Part shown: in pieces, positions 16,201 through 64,000 of the stretch
Position numbering within the stretch: the first letter of the stretch is position 1
Layout: every line of letters begins with the position of its first letter
Assembly (NCBI RefSeq): GCF_014805685.1
Contig: NC_060900.1
Coordinates: 5,331,101 to 5,395,100 of the forward strand
Reading direction: 5' to 3'
DNA length: 64,000 bases
Source: Silurus meridionalis
Lineage: Eukaryota > Chordata > Actinopteri > Siluriformes > Siluridae
The notes under the pieces: model-generated
What the model saw: only the letters and a program-made list of their open reading frames with translations
Databases searched by the model: none
What the model was told of the DNA's origin: nothing
Made by a program: the position numbers and the translations under genes

Positions 16201-18555
16201 GTGTATATCCACTTTTATTAATCTAGTAAGACAAAAATACATTAGAGTAACGCTGTGCGCAGGATGGCGTGAACGCCGAGACCGCATCGCCCAAAGCCAA
16301 AGCAGGAGGGAAGAAAGAGAAGAAAAAGAACCAGCAGGGGAAAGACAAACGCATCACGGTGTCTCTAAAAGACTTCCAGCACGAGGGAAACGTGGGTAAG
16401 TGTGTGTTCGCGTTTGCATGTGTATGAGAGAGAGAGCGAGAGAGAGAGAGAAGTGCTAACTGAGCTTTTCTATTGCAGATCCGCCGAGTAAGAGGTCCGA
16501 GAGAGAGGTGAGTTTCAGTGTGTTTAAATACAAGCAAGAAAGCTGATATTAGAGTCATTGAGAAATCTATAAACCAGAAGCAGTGTGCGCTTCTATTTGG
16601 AGATTTCTTATCAGTCCATAATCCCTGTTCGTCTTTGTCAGGAGCCGAAGCCCACTAACACATCGGCGCACGAAAAGAGATTCTTTAACCAACTAGAGGA
16701 CGACGTGAACCGGATCGTGCAGAGGGACAAGCGTCGAGAGCAGTACAGCTGCAGCACCGGTCAAGAGGTCAACACCTCTTCTGAACAAGAACAGGACAGG
16801 GTCAGGCGTTCATTACACTTAAAAGCACTTGAAAACTGCTCTTAGTGATCTCGGTTACTACGTGACTCAGGCATAATATTATGACCAAAATGTTAATTTG
16901 CTGCTTAATAAATCCCACTCACTAACAGGTGCCACGATGGAGAGATAATCAGTGTTATTTACTTTACTGCTCATAAGGTTATAATGTCATAATGTTGTGC
17001 CTGATTAGTGTATATTGTAGATTCTAATATTGTTTACTGAAATATATGTGCCAGAATGTACAAAGCAGTTTGTGTGGGCTTTCTCCCTGCGCGCTTGGAT
17101 TCTACTCGGTTTGCCGTATATTAACGTGTTTCTTTTCCCCCTTCCTCCTCTCAGGATGTACGAGCTGAGCAGTTGAAGTTCGAGCTGGAAAAGAAAGACC
17201 AGGAAATAGTCAAATTGAAGAAGACTATTACTCAGTGGGAGGTGAGATTTATCACGACAACCGCCTGACGCAAGCAAGTTGGCATGTGGGGCAAATAATC
17301 ACGTCAAATACAAACCTATTGAACAGGGCTGTCCAGTGTGGGTGCAGGTACCAATCTAGAAAGGGCAACACTAAATTTTACCTTTTCATATCTGATTTTC
17401 TTTCATAATTAAACAATGAAGGTGTTTGCATCCATCTGATTATTGTAAATGTAACTTATAAGAATAAGGACCTTTTTTACTATGTGTTTTTCAATAAGAA
17501 TAAAGGTGTGTTTTTTGTTGTCCTTAGGATAGATATAAAGAAGTGAAAGCAAGAAACGCTCAGTTACTCAAGATGCTTCAACAAGGAGAGAGTAAGCACC
17601 CAGTACACACCAACACACACAATCATATTATTCCCAGCTCAGATGGGCAGAATTGTAAATGAAATCATGCAGTCTCCGGCCAACATTTCTAATGCGTTTA
17701 CGCCGCAATAAATGTCTCGTTCAGTGAAAGACAAAGCGGAAATCCTGCAGCAAGTCGAGGAGCTTCTGAACATAAAAGAGGAGCTGACAAAACAGGTCTG
17801 TTCTCCTTTAGTTCATAGCGTTAAGCGTCAGAAATGAGAATAGGTGAGATTGTTGGCTATGAGCAGTAGTAAGATGTTATGTATGTTTGGTATCTTTTGC
17901 TCAGGTGACTGTGCTGCATGCATCCTTAGAACAGGAGCGATCGAAGGTCAAGGGGTTACAGACAGAACAACCGAAACATCAAGTAAGTATATATAAAGGT
18001 GCTTTTTCCATTGTGCACTCTTCATCTTCAAGATGATGAAGAGGATTTTCCCCATTTTCTAAATAAAATATCTAGAAGTTGAGAAACACTGCAAGCAGTT
18101 GCACACAGGTTAACCTATGGGTTACGAAAAGGTGTTGTGATTTGGCCATCGAGTTTAGTTAAAGCTTAATGGTGAGAAATTCTGCTAAGCGCCGTTGCCT
18201 CTGCCATGAGGTTACGAGCTTCACTGTATGTAAATGTGCAGAATATGACCATATAAACGTCTATAATTTAGCTCATAGCTTTACAGTAACAGTAAAAGTT
18301 TGTATTGGTGAAATGATGTGAAATCTCCTGCATAGATTTTGTTGTTATTGTTTTATGTTATATGAGTAACTGGAAAAGGTTCTGTTTCTGATTTGTTTAT
18401 TTTGCCTCACTAATGCATCAAGAGAGAAACCTGACAAGTGGACAAATACTGTTTATTCCTGTACTTTTACTAAACATATGGATTAATACAGCCTCTCTTC
18501 CTCTCTTCTTCAGACCAACCGGAAGGGCAAGAAGGGACCAGAGGGAGATTTATGA
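12915..18555 (+). CDS. gkap1: G kinase-anchoring protein 1
   Basis: Golgi-associated coiled-coil protein that binds cGMP-dependent protein kinase I alpha in mammals. Eleven exons: 12915-13145, 14774-14929, 15025-15102, 16263-16395, 16479-16507, 16642-16800, 17155-17241, 17528-17591, 17725-17795, 17905-17982 and 18514-18555. Phases close to 375 aa plus stop (human 366). The N-terminus [20 protein letters not shown] is the family signature. It is followed by an acidic Ser/Asp run, a Lys-rich basic tract ending [46 protein letters not shown], a second basic stretch leading to [31 protein letters not shown], and the C-terminal coiled coil with [20 protein letters not shown] and [13 protein letters not shown]. 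The start is fixed by homology. The last residues ([10 protein letters not shown]) are shorter than in human. Confidence 0.96.
13189..13220. repeat. (TG)16 microsatellite in gkap1 intron 1
   Basis: A simple dinucleotide run of about 32 bases just past the first gkap1 donor. Confidence 0.9.
14198..14556 (+). mobile_element. Tc1-type MITE, copy 2 (gkap1 intron 1)
   Basis: Contains GGAGACCCAAACCTGTTCCA GCATGACGATG, ATCTCAACCCTGTTGAACTT and the right end TTTGCCCATATAGTGTA. These correspond to degraded FQHDN and LNPVE transposase words. It is not coding. Confidence 0.65.
15198..15970. mobile_element. Possible hAT-like element in gkap1 intron 3
   Basis: Starts CAGTGGCGGGTCGTGCGTTT, a terminus common to hAT-like DNA transposons, and runs to a poly-A stretch near 15950. 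I could not find a clean matching right terminus, so the boundaries and class are tentative. The rest of the 1.16-kb intron shows nothing else. Confidence 0.3.
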
Positions 18556-18663
18556 AGATCAGACATGGATATGAATGAACGTTTTATTCCTTCCTTCCTG
18601 CTCCAGCACTGACCTACACTCCACTCGCTCATCTCATCTCATTTCAGCTTGTATGACTGACTG

Positions 18664-18694
<31 letters not shown>

Positions 18695-19110
18695 CTTCTT
18701 CCTGTCCCTCACGGCTGCAGTCTTGTTTGCCTCATAACGATTATGTGAGTAAAAGTTGCCCTTGAGTGCTGCTAAGATTTAAATACGATGCCATTTAACC
18801 AGGGTTGAGTTTCCCAGAAGCTAACGTTCACGTTGTGCGAATTATAAATGCTGTCACCGAGCAGGATTTATAGCTCTGGGGAGAAAACTGGACCCAGGTT
18901 CCATCCTGAGCCACAAACAGGACCTAAATCAGTATAAATGGGCAACTTCTACTAACACAATATAAAGCCTTGTGTCATTTTGTCCGGAATGGTCTACCAG
19001 CTGCTGGTGGGGGAAAAGCGCCAGGGTATTTTTTCCACCATTCACTTCACTCTGTACATCATTATGAGTGGAAGGGTGTACTTTTGAGTTCTTTTTAATA
19101 AAGACGCCAA
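18556..19110 (+). other. gkap1: gkap1 3'UTR with polyadenylation signal
   Basis: Non-coding after TGA 18553-18555. It contains a (CA)13 run at 18664-18690 and the canonical AATAAA at 19097-19102 inside TTTTTAATAAAGACGCC. Confidence 0.65.
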
Positions 19111-19744
19111 TCTACTTTTTCAAAGAATAATTAATGGTTGTCTTGAGTGTCTTTTTTTTTTTTTTTTTTTTTCTCCACCTTGATTAATCAAATCTGATTA
19201 AGAGGCAGGTTCATCAGAGCCAAATGTCTAAAACAATGCAGTACAATTCTGTATGATATTGTAATTGTAAAGAGCACTAGCAGCTGCACTTCGGAGACGG
19301 TCTTTCAACATGGACAAAGCCAAAGAGCCACAACTGTTGCAATCATTTGAAACCAGTGAGATAATGGACAAATATATTAGCATTTACATTACTTTCGGAA
19401 CAGTTATGTTTATCACTGATGGATGCTAAAAATTGCAAAATGTGGATGCTATACACACTGTTTTACATCAAGTGTTTGGCAGAGAGTAAATCCCATGTAT
19501 AATGCTAACTATACGGATATTTAAGCCAAAAACCTGTTTGCCTCTGCCAGGAGGTTACAAGATTAGATGTAGATGTTTGTTTTTTGTTTTTGTTTGTAAA
19601 TGTATTTGACAGGTTTTGGGTAGTTTTAGTCTTGCATTTGTTGTGTCCTACACCATTTTCCCCCCCAAATGCTGGCAACAATTAAGCAGGACAGTCCCAG
19701 TTACTTTTCCTTTAATAAAAAGACAAATGATTTAGACTGAACTA

Positions 19745-20160
19745 GTGCTACTCGTTCCTGGAAGGTCTGCCTCTGAAACATATTCGACCTCCGCAACTGC
19801 TCCAGAATGCAGCCACACTAATTGTTTTCAATCTTCCTAGGTTCTCTCACACACACACACACACCCCATTGCTGTGTTCCCTTCATCGACTTCCTGTTTC
19901 TTCCCACATCAGATTTAACACACTAACGCTTGCTCGAACCTCTTAGCACCTCTCACCCTTCACGGCACCAAACTCTCCAAACCTCAGCCACTGCTTGACG
20001 GGTCCCACCATGTCTCAAGATATGTGGAAGACATGCTTCAAGGCATTTTTCTGTTCTGCCAATTAAGTAGTGGAACGAACTTTCACCTGATGCTCGACCA
20101 GAGTTGTTAGCAGGCTTAAGATGATGTTTGAAGACCTACTTCATCCAGAAGTTATTAAAT
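19745..20160 (+). mobile_element. L2-type LINE fragment
   Basis: Reads in damaged + frames as words typical of a LINE endonuclease/RT C-terminus: ...TPLLCSLHRLPV, IRFNTLTLA, HLSPFTAPNSPNLSHCL, followed by a decayed end. Frameshifts, stops and a CA run at 19849 show it is dead. Confidence 0.6.
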
Positions 20161-20569
20161 TAGTGCTTCATCTAAAAAATGGTTTCTAAATGTTTTAGAC
20201 TGATGATATTCTTAGTCTATGTTTTATCCTTTTCCACTTCTTGACTGGTCCCACCATTTCTTATCATACAAGGAAGATATGCTTTCAGACCCCTGTTTTG
20301 GTAATGCAATGAACTTCAACTTGATGTCAAACCAGCTGAATCAGTAGCAGGTTTAAAATTATCTCATATGACAGAGCTTATCCAGAAGTTATCCAGAAAA
20401 ATTCTCATGGTTTCTAAATATTTTCTTCCCCATCTGAATTTTTAGACTGCTGGGATTCCTAATCTGTATCGTAATGAACCTGTAGGTTTTTTTTTATGGA
20501 GTCTTCAACTTGAAGGAGCACCAATTCATCTACACTAATTAGTATACTAGAATATGTTAGAATATAAAC

Positions 20570-21052
20570 GCTGGCCTGAGGTCACGTGACCACATCCACT
20601 GAAGCTGTTGTGATGCACGCGGTCAGATACGTTGTGATGTCACAATGATAACAATTCGGTCTTTTTTTAAATAAATAAAATAGGAACAGAGGTAAAGTCT
20701 TAAGGATGATGATGTTGGGGAAAAATGATGATAAGGAGACATTTGTACCAGATCAAGATCCCAGTCATGACCGCGCGATCCCCGTGCGCCTTTATGCTGG
20801 ACGCGGGACGCTTACGTCATCTGAAAGAGTTGCCAGATTGGTGAATTCCAAACCGGTTTCTTATAAACATTTCTTGCAATATTAATCTATCCTTACATAT
20901 TACAGGGAATACAGGATGAAGGAGGATATAATGGGAACTCAGTGAACTGGTTAAAAAACGTAATTAAAATAAGTTTGGCTTGGGTCAATCTGGCAACTCG
21001 GAGAGCATGAGGGGGTGAAAGGGTGAGAGGGGGGTAAAAAAGAGAGGTAGAT

Positions 21053-21098
<46 letters not shown>

Positions 21099-21281
21099 AC
21101 ACACACACACACAGAGAGGGGCGATTTGCAGCGTTTGCGCGCAGCATCCATCATGAGCAGCGTCGGAGCATCGCGGTACGCGCAGCGCTCCTGACCGCGA
21201 ACGCGCCGTGACCGTCGCCGTGTACGCGCATGAGAGAAGGCGCCGAAGGCCGCCGCTTTCCGGTATGTAGGATCCAAAGCC
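20570..21281 (+). promoter_or_regulatory. frmd3: frmd3 promoter and 5'UTR region
   Basis: The GC content and CpG density rise sharply from about 21120 to 21420 around the first frmd3 coding exon, a CpG-island promoter pattern. A long (AG)n/(AC)n tract at 21057-21112 lies just upstream. An in-frame TGA at 21231 bounds the N-terminus. I see no clear TATA box. UBQLN1 and IDNK, which lie between GKAP1 and FRMD3 in human, are not in this 2.7-kb gap. Confidence 0.5.
21057..21112. repeat. (AG)n/(AC)n microsatellite at the frmd3 promoter
   Basis: About 19 AG units passing directly into about 9 AC units, roughly 170 bp upstream of the frmd3 start codon. A purine-only strand of this length could affect promoter structure. 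Confidence 0.92.
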
Positions 21282-58902
<37,621 letters not shown>

Positions 58903-60997
58903 CCCAAACCTCTAATGGTATATGGCTACAAGGCCCTCCATCAGCAGGGATGAACTTTTGGGACACAGGGAGGGGAATGGACTGATCAGGAAGGAAGGTT
59001 TGCTCTCATACATTGTGCTATTTTTTTTTTCAGGCTGGATTCACCCTCAACTGTAACTGTATGCAAAGCTATGTATATTAGAGGAACTGCAGATGCTGTC
59101 GAGGCAAGTTGCTGAGTTTTAGTGGTAGCGCTGAATGAATACAATAGATTCGTAGCAAAAAATGCAGCTAATCAGTGTGTATGAAGCTTCAGGATGAGAT
59201 GCACCAACCCAATTCCTTCATTTTTCAATCCAATACTGATATCAGAGCTGTAACTCTCACCTTACAACTGATATTGCTGAGATTATAGTTTGAGATCTTG
59301 TCTAAACCCAGTAGATCTTGTCTAAACCCAGTAGAGTTTTACTGGTCATGATCGTGTACATATCTTTCTCCCACAGAGCTGTTAAATTCTCACAGCTGAT
59401 TGGTCAGATCCCGTATACAGCAGCAGTAGTTCATCTGGTTCAAATAGGTTTCTGCAGTAACAAGTCATTTATTTACAAACACATTTGTGGCGGTTGTTCC
59501 AAGTGAAGGGTTAAAAATGGAGTGTAACAATTACTATGATGAGAAAATTAAGATTTAGTGAACATTTTTAGGAGTCTCCAGTGTAAGCTTGTTGTTTCAG
59601 TCAGAATTAAAGTGTCATCAAGGCTTGGCAGTTACATGACAAGCTTCATATTTTTACTTGCTCAATTCAAGAAAGCAAAATAAGCAGAAGCTAGTGAAGG
59701 AACGACTGTTTGTAGCTGCTATAACATAGTGATAACAGGAAGTGGCATGTTTCACAGATGCTGTATAGCATAAAAATGAAAATAAAAAAAATAATTTCGT
59801 TGTAAATTAAAAATTTTAATAATTGACTTGCTGTGGTATATGAGGAATAGGGATGTGCTGTTATTGGAAAATAAGAATCAGGAAGGTAATAATGGTATGT
59901 TCAAAGTCCAAGCACTGAGAGCACTGCATTGGTAGGTTCTGTAATATTTTTCAGGATGTTGTTTAAAGGATAAAAAACAGGAAATTCAAAGTTGATTTTG
60001 GAGGACTATTTAAATGGATTTGCTTGTTATTAATGATTAATCTCAGTTTAGTTTATTGGTGTCATGTGAAGGTTTTGAACAGAATGTTCTTGTTTTCCAA
60101 ATGAAAGCTCTAACTGATATAGTCATGGCAACCAAGCTGGTCCTGTGCAGGCTTTGGATGTTATGTACAAATGGATTATAAAATTTCAAACATTTCCAGG
60201 TCAATATCAGTCTGATTCTGATAGTCAGTATTGGATCGGTGCATCTGTTGGAGCAGATGCATTAAATTCATCCCAGCATGGCAGTATCCTGTTATCTACT
60301 CATCTGATGTTCCATTGAAACCAGTAGCTACAAGTAAAAAAAAAAAAAAAACATATTAGGATGAATTAGCACATTTCATATGCATCAAGTTACAATTTTG
60401 TAGCAAACTCAGATAATCCTCATTGTGGATCTTTTCAGTTCTCTCTTTAATGTTACTGTAATAATCATCAGCTTTTGTTCATAGCGGAAATTTTGGCTCC
60501 TGAGACAAACCTTCCCTTCTTCGCTCCTTAAAGCTACAGCATTTTGACTCCTCTAAATATTTCATGTGTAGTAAGGACAAGAAAGCTGTACTAAAAATTT
60601 CGAATCTGTTTTTAAACATTTTATACGTTTTTATGTCAATCTTACTTTTACTGCAAAATTTTTCAGCAAAAAAAAACAAAAAACTAACATCTTATTTAAA
60701 CATATTTAATCGGGCCGGGCAGTGGAAGAAAACGAAATATTTTTTACTGACAATTACATATCGCTGTGGATTTATTTCTTATAAAGAATAGCACAAGAAA
60801 AAAAAAAAGTCAGATTATGTGATGTCATGAGCAGATATTTTGCATGGTGAGGAATGAGAGGGTGTTTGTAAAAGGACAAATTATATATCAGGTTGCAAGA
60901 GGTCAACGCCAGAAAATATGCCTTTTAGGGTGTATGTAGGATGTTGAATCAGTTCTGAGATGGATCACAAAACATTATGCTTAAATCAGACTACCTA
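58903..60997 (+). other. frmd3: frmd3 3'UTR and downstream sequence
   Basis: No coding sequence is seen. The first AATAAA after the stop is at 59781-59786, within AAAATGAAAATAAAAAAAAT, and is a candidate 3' end. Further hexamers lie near 61540 and 62887, so the UTR length is unresolved. A short direct repeat (GATCTTGTCTAAACCCAGTA) occurs twice at about 59294-59332. Confidence 0.45.
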
Positions 60998-61934
60998 CAG
61001 GGGTGGACAAATCATAGATTCTTTAGATTCGTTCACCAGGCAATTATACCTGATTAATAACAATTCATTTATAACTGCTTAGGCTGGAACATGGTGGCTG
61101 ATATAAAGTAATTATATATTGCAAGCCAGTTTTTTCATTGCATATAATATTGACTCTCATCTAACAAAGTGTGAAATTTAACACATCATATTTACAACCT
61201 TGACAAAGTCAGTAATTAAAAAATGTCAAATATCACTTGCCATGCCATCTGAGTGAGCGAGATGGAATTGCATTTTTCTTTCCAGTCAGTTTACAGCAAC
61301 ACTACCCAAACAGAGCTCATGTATGTGGAAGAGGGTCAATTTGGTCCTATTGTGCTACTCTGATGCACTTCATGTGTCTCATATGAAGCATCCGTTGGCT
61401 GGGTTTGTACCTTACTTGTACCTTGATTCATTAAATATAAAAGCTACGAACCATCAGACTGGCTGACATGCAAAACATCTTAGCAAGTGGAAATACCTTG
61501 AATCTAATCAACTATGTTTTTTTTTTTTAATAAGATTACAATAAACTGAATATAAGATTTTTAAGCCAGTTTTTAGTCGTTTTGGTATTAAAATGTTTTT
61601 TTGGTAATTTTTAGAAATCATCCATATGAAGTAAAAAAGAATGATCTAATAATGGGTTTAATATTTTATGGTTTATTTCTTTCATATAACAAGAAAATGC
61701 TAGACAAACTGGACTACTGTAAGATGTTTTTACTTGCTGAGAATATTTTTGCAGTCAGGGATTCGACACGTGCTATTGTGCTTCATATTACACGTAGACA
61801 TACAAGCTGCACATCAAATATAATTCTAAAGAAAAGAATAGAGGCTTTTATTTAAATACAATAAATAACCCAAATAGTCCAGACCTAAAATATGCTTGTT
61901 CTGGCTTTCCTGGGAAATGATTTGTCCACTCCTG
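60998..61934. mobile_element. DNA transposon with GGGGTGGAC termini, copy A
   Basis: Left end CAGGGGTGGACAAATCAT and right end ATGATTTGTCCACTCCTG form an 18-base inverted repeat with one mismatch, about 940 bp apart. The interior is AT-rich without a recognisable transposase. Termini beginning CAG fit hAT-like elements. I see no clean target-site duplication. Confidence 0.7.
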
Positions 61935-63023
61935 CAATATGTCTCTCCCATCCATGCTGAGTAAACACCCTGTCTTAAACACTCAATCCATTTTGCTCTA
62001 GAAGTCAGGAGTAGAATATTTCAGTAGGTCTGAAAAAAAGAAAAAAAAAAAAAAAGGAAAAAAAAATATTCAAAAACACCTTTATTTAAAGAGGTATGGA
62101 AATCGAGGAGAAGGTAACACAAGGGCTAAAAGACGTAAAGGCGAGGTCATACTGCGATCACCCTTGATCACACGTATACGAGACGTGTAACGGCGTTCTC
62201 AGGACCGCACGAGACTTACTTAAGGATCTGCATCCAGCCTAGTGTATTCTTTACTGCAGCGAACATGAACATACTCACTCATACACGTAGAGTCATAATA
62301 AGTATCTTATTCATTGCTATGTCATTTACAGCTCATCTGTGTTGTGGATATGCTATTAATGTACATACAAATGCATTGAGCATTAACCGGATCACTTCAT
62401 ATTTATTGTGATTGTAAATGTATAAATGATCGGTTCTCCAGCATAAATTACTGTGACCATAGATGATCATTTGTTTTCATGAGACGTGCGTGCATTTGAG
62501 AATCTTTTCGTTTTGCTAGTTGTGTATTGCTGTAGAGTGGACCGCATGCTCATGTCTGTAAATACTGTAAAAAAGAAAAAACAGAAAAAAAAACACCATA
62601 ATCATTGAACGAGAACTTGTGCATGCCATTTGTACGTGATCTTGTCATTGCTCATGTTGCAAGCTTTTGGGCTTTGGGTTCGAACTCGGATCAGATTCAC
62701 TCTGATCACAGATGTTTGTAAGATATAAGGATCTTCAGATCACATGATGCTAGTCTCATTGTTTTTTTTGTTTTGGATAACCTAAAGTGATTTGAGAAGG
62801 TAATGCATCCCATTGTTTTGGGTTCGTTCATGATCTAATGATTGCTGCTCTTCATTCTTGTATAATGAAAAGAAAAAAAAAATCACAATAAATAAAAAAC
62901 AGTAGCAGTAGAAATGTAGGCAGTAAATTTTAGACTTGTGCTTTTGTGTGTTACCTCATGAACACTGAAACTAGATAACATAGGGCTCGAGGTTATTCTG
63001 TAGCTAAAACACTCATTCCATTT
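61935..63023. other. Gene-free sequence between the two transposons
   Basis: I see poly-A-rich stretches (62037-62065, 62571-62592, 62870-62905), an AATAAATAAA near 62887, and no open frame or motif I can support as a gene. Confidence 0.5.
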
Positions 63024-63835
63024 AGGGGTGGACAAATCATAAATTCATTAGTGAACCCATTGAGAAAATCCTCTCCAGACCTGCCTTAGGAATCTGACAA
63101 AGCTAAAATATGTGGGCAGTGCAGTGTATGTAGCGAGCTAGTTTGCTAGTTGTGTACATTAATAGAGACAAAAAGAAATGTTAAAGGTGGTTTAATATCT
63201 TGTACATAATCCTTTATATAATGTAGTGCATTTTGTTTGCGACCTCAACAATGAAGTCAGCGTGTCATTAGCCAATGTTTCTGCCAATACTCTTGTGTTC
63301 TCCCCATGCTAGCTTTTTCAATTTCTGTAAACCATAAGGTGTTGCAATAGCTGGAGGGTTATTTGACAACATTACACAGACCTTGCTGCTGTTGTTGCCA
63401 AAACACCTTTGTTTTCAACATGTTGTGCATTCTGAGTTGCTTTTTCGTGCTCATTGAGGTTGTAATGTGTTGTTCTTTGAACAGCCATCGAATGGTTATT
63501 TGAGCTACTTCTAAGTGGATGTTTTCCCTCAGCACTATTCCACGTCAACTCAGAAGACTGATGTTCTAAGAGATAGGAAGCTGTCAGTTTCTGAAACACA
63601 ACCACTGAGATCACAAATGTCGCTCATTTTGCTTGATGTGCAAAAATGAACTGAATTAAGGCACCATGCTGCCATATGGATGATTCAACAATTCAATGAA
63701 TGAGTATGTAATGCATTATTATTAAAGCTACTCATGAGTTCATATACAGTTTTCTATTGTAAGGATCGATAAAGTATAGGGTTCACTGGTCAACTACACC
63801 TTAATAAAGACCTCCTGGTTGATATGTCCACCCCT
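63024..63835. mobile_element. DNA transposon with GGGGTGGAC termini, copy B
   Basis: Left end AGGGGTGGACAAATCAT and right end ATATGTCCACCCCT are inverted repeats about 810 bp apart and match the ends of copy A, while the interiors do not obviously match. The - strand at 63372-63614 has an 80-codon open stretch (includes EHQSSELTWNSAEGKHPL) that may be a transposase or captured remnant; I do not recognise it. Confidence 0.65.
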
Positions 63836-64000
63836 TCCATAAGTCCAAATTCACATTCCATATTCACAAAGTTCTATCTAGTGGAAAAAAATACACTTTT
63901 TTTTTTTAATAACGAAGGCTTTATGACAGCAAATACAAAATTGGTTAAAAAGCTTTTTGTAGTGTAGACAAAGATGTTTCAGTCAGTCATATTATAACCA

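Noticed and set aside
61601..61855. An 84-codon + strand open frame
   Set aside because: It lies within the AT-rich interior of transposon copy A and resembles no transposase or host protein that I know.

Overview
This is a teleost fish nuclear genome window, AT-rich, with large introns, GT-AG splicing, many CA/GA microsatellites and abundant Tc1-like, hAT-like, L2-like and tRNA-SINE repeats. A catfish-type (siluriform) genome is my inference from the repeat mix (a Mermaid-like SINE and Tc1 ends beginning CAGTATCTCACAAAAG), not something proven here. By assembling exons by hand I recognise four protein genes, all on the + strand, and one unidentified nested coding locus.

Layout. (1) 649-5777 is hnrnpk, without its first coding exon: three KH domains, an RGG/RS-like linker and a 3'UTR with AATAAA at 6645. 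(2) 6671-9732 is intergenic and repeat-rich: a LINE tail, a Tc1-type MITE, a SINE and an L2-type tail. (3) 9734-12139 is qng1 (C9orf64, queuosine salvage), four exons, 339 aa, with a decayed Tc1 element in intron 3. (4) 12915-18555 is gkap1, eleven exons, 375 aa, AATAAA at 19097. (5) 19103-21281 is intergenic, with an L2-type fragment and then the GC-rich frmd3 promoter. (6) 21282-58902 is frmd3, fourteen exons whose phases close exactly to a 601-codon protein with an N-terminal FERM domain, a FERM-adjacent region and a C-terminal membrane segment. Intron 1 (14.7 kb) holds a near-perfect foldback minisatellite at 22555-23112 and another minisatellite at about 34665-35640. (7) 58903-64000 is the frmd3 3' region, with two elements that share GGGGTGGAC terminal inverted repeats.

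The gene order hnrnpk - qng1 - gkap1 - frmd3, all in one orientation, matches human 9q21.32 as I remember it, except that KIF27, UBQLN1 and IDNK, which lie between these genes in human, are not in the gaps here. The four genes are neighbours by conserved synteny, not a pathway: RNA binding, tRNA-nucleoside salvage, cGMP-kinase anchoring and membrane-cytoskeleton linkage.

The most unusual item is in frmd3 intron 13. An open frame at 56125-57091, broken by a single TAA at 56404, encodes a degenerate repeat of about 14 residues followed by a non-repetitive tail. It ends at a good splice donor and continues in frame into 57762-57892. It has its own TATA-like and polyadenylation signals, yet its exon phases also fit frmd3 splicing. 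It is either a nested orphan gene (perhaps decaying) or a set of lineage-specific frmd3 alternative exons.
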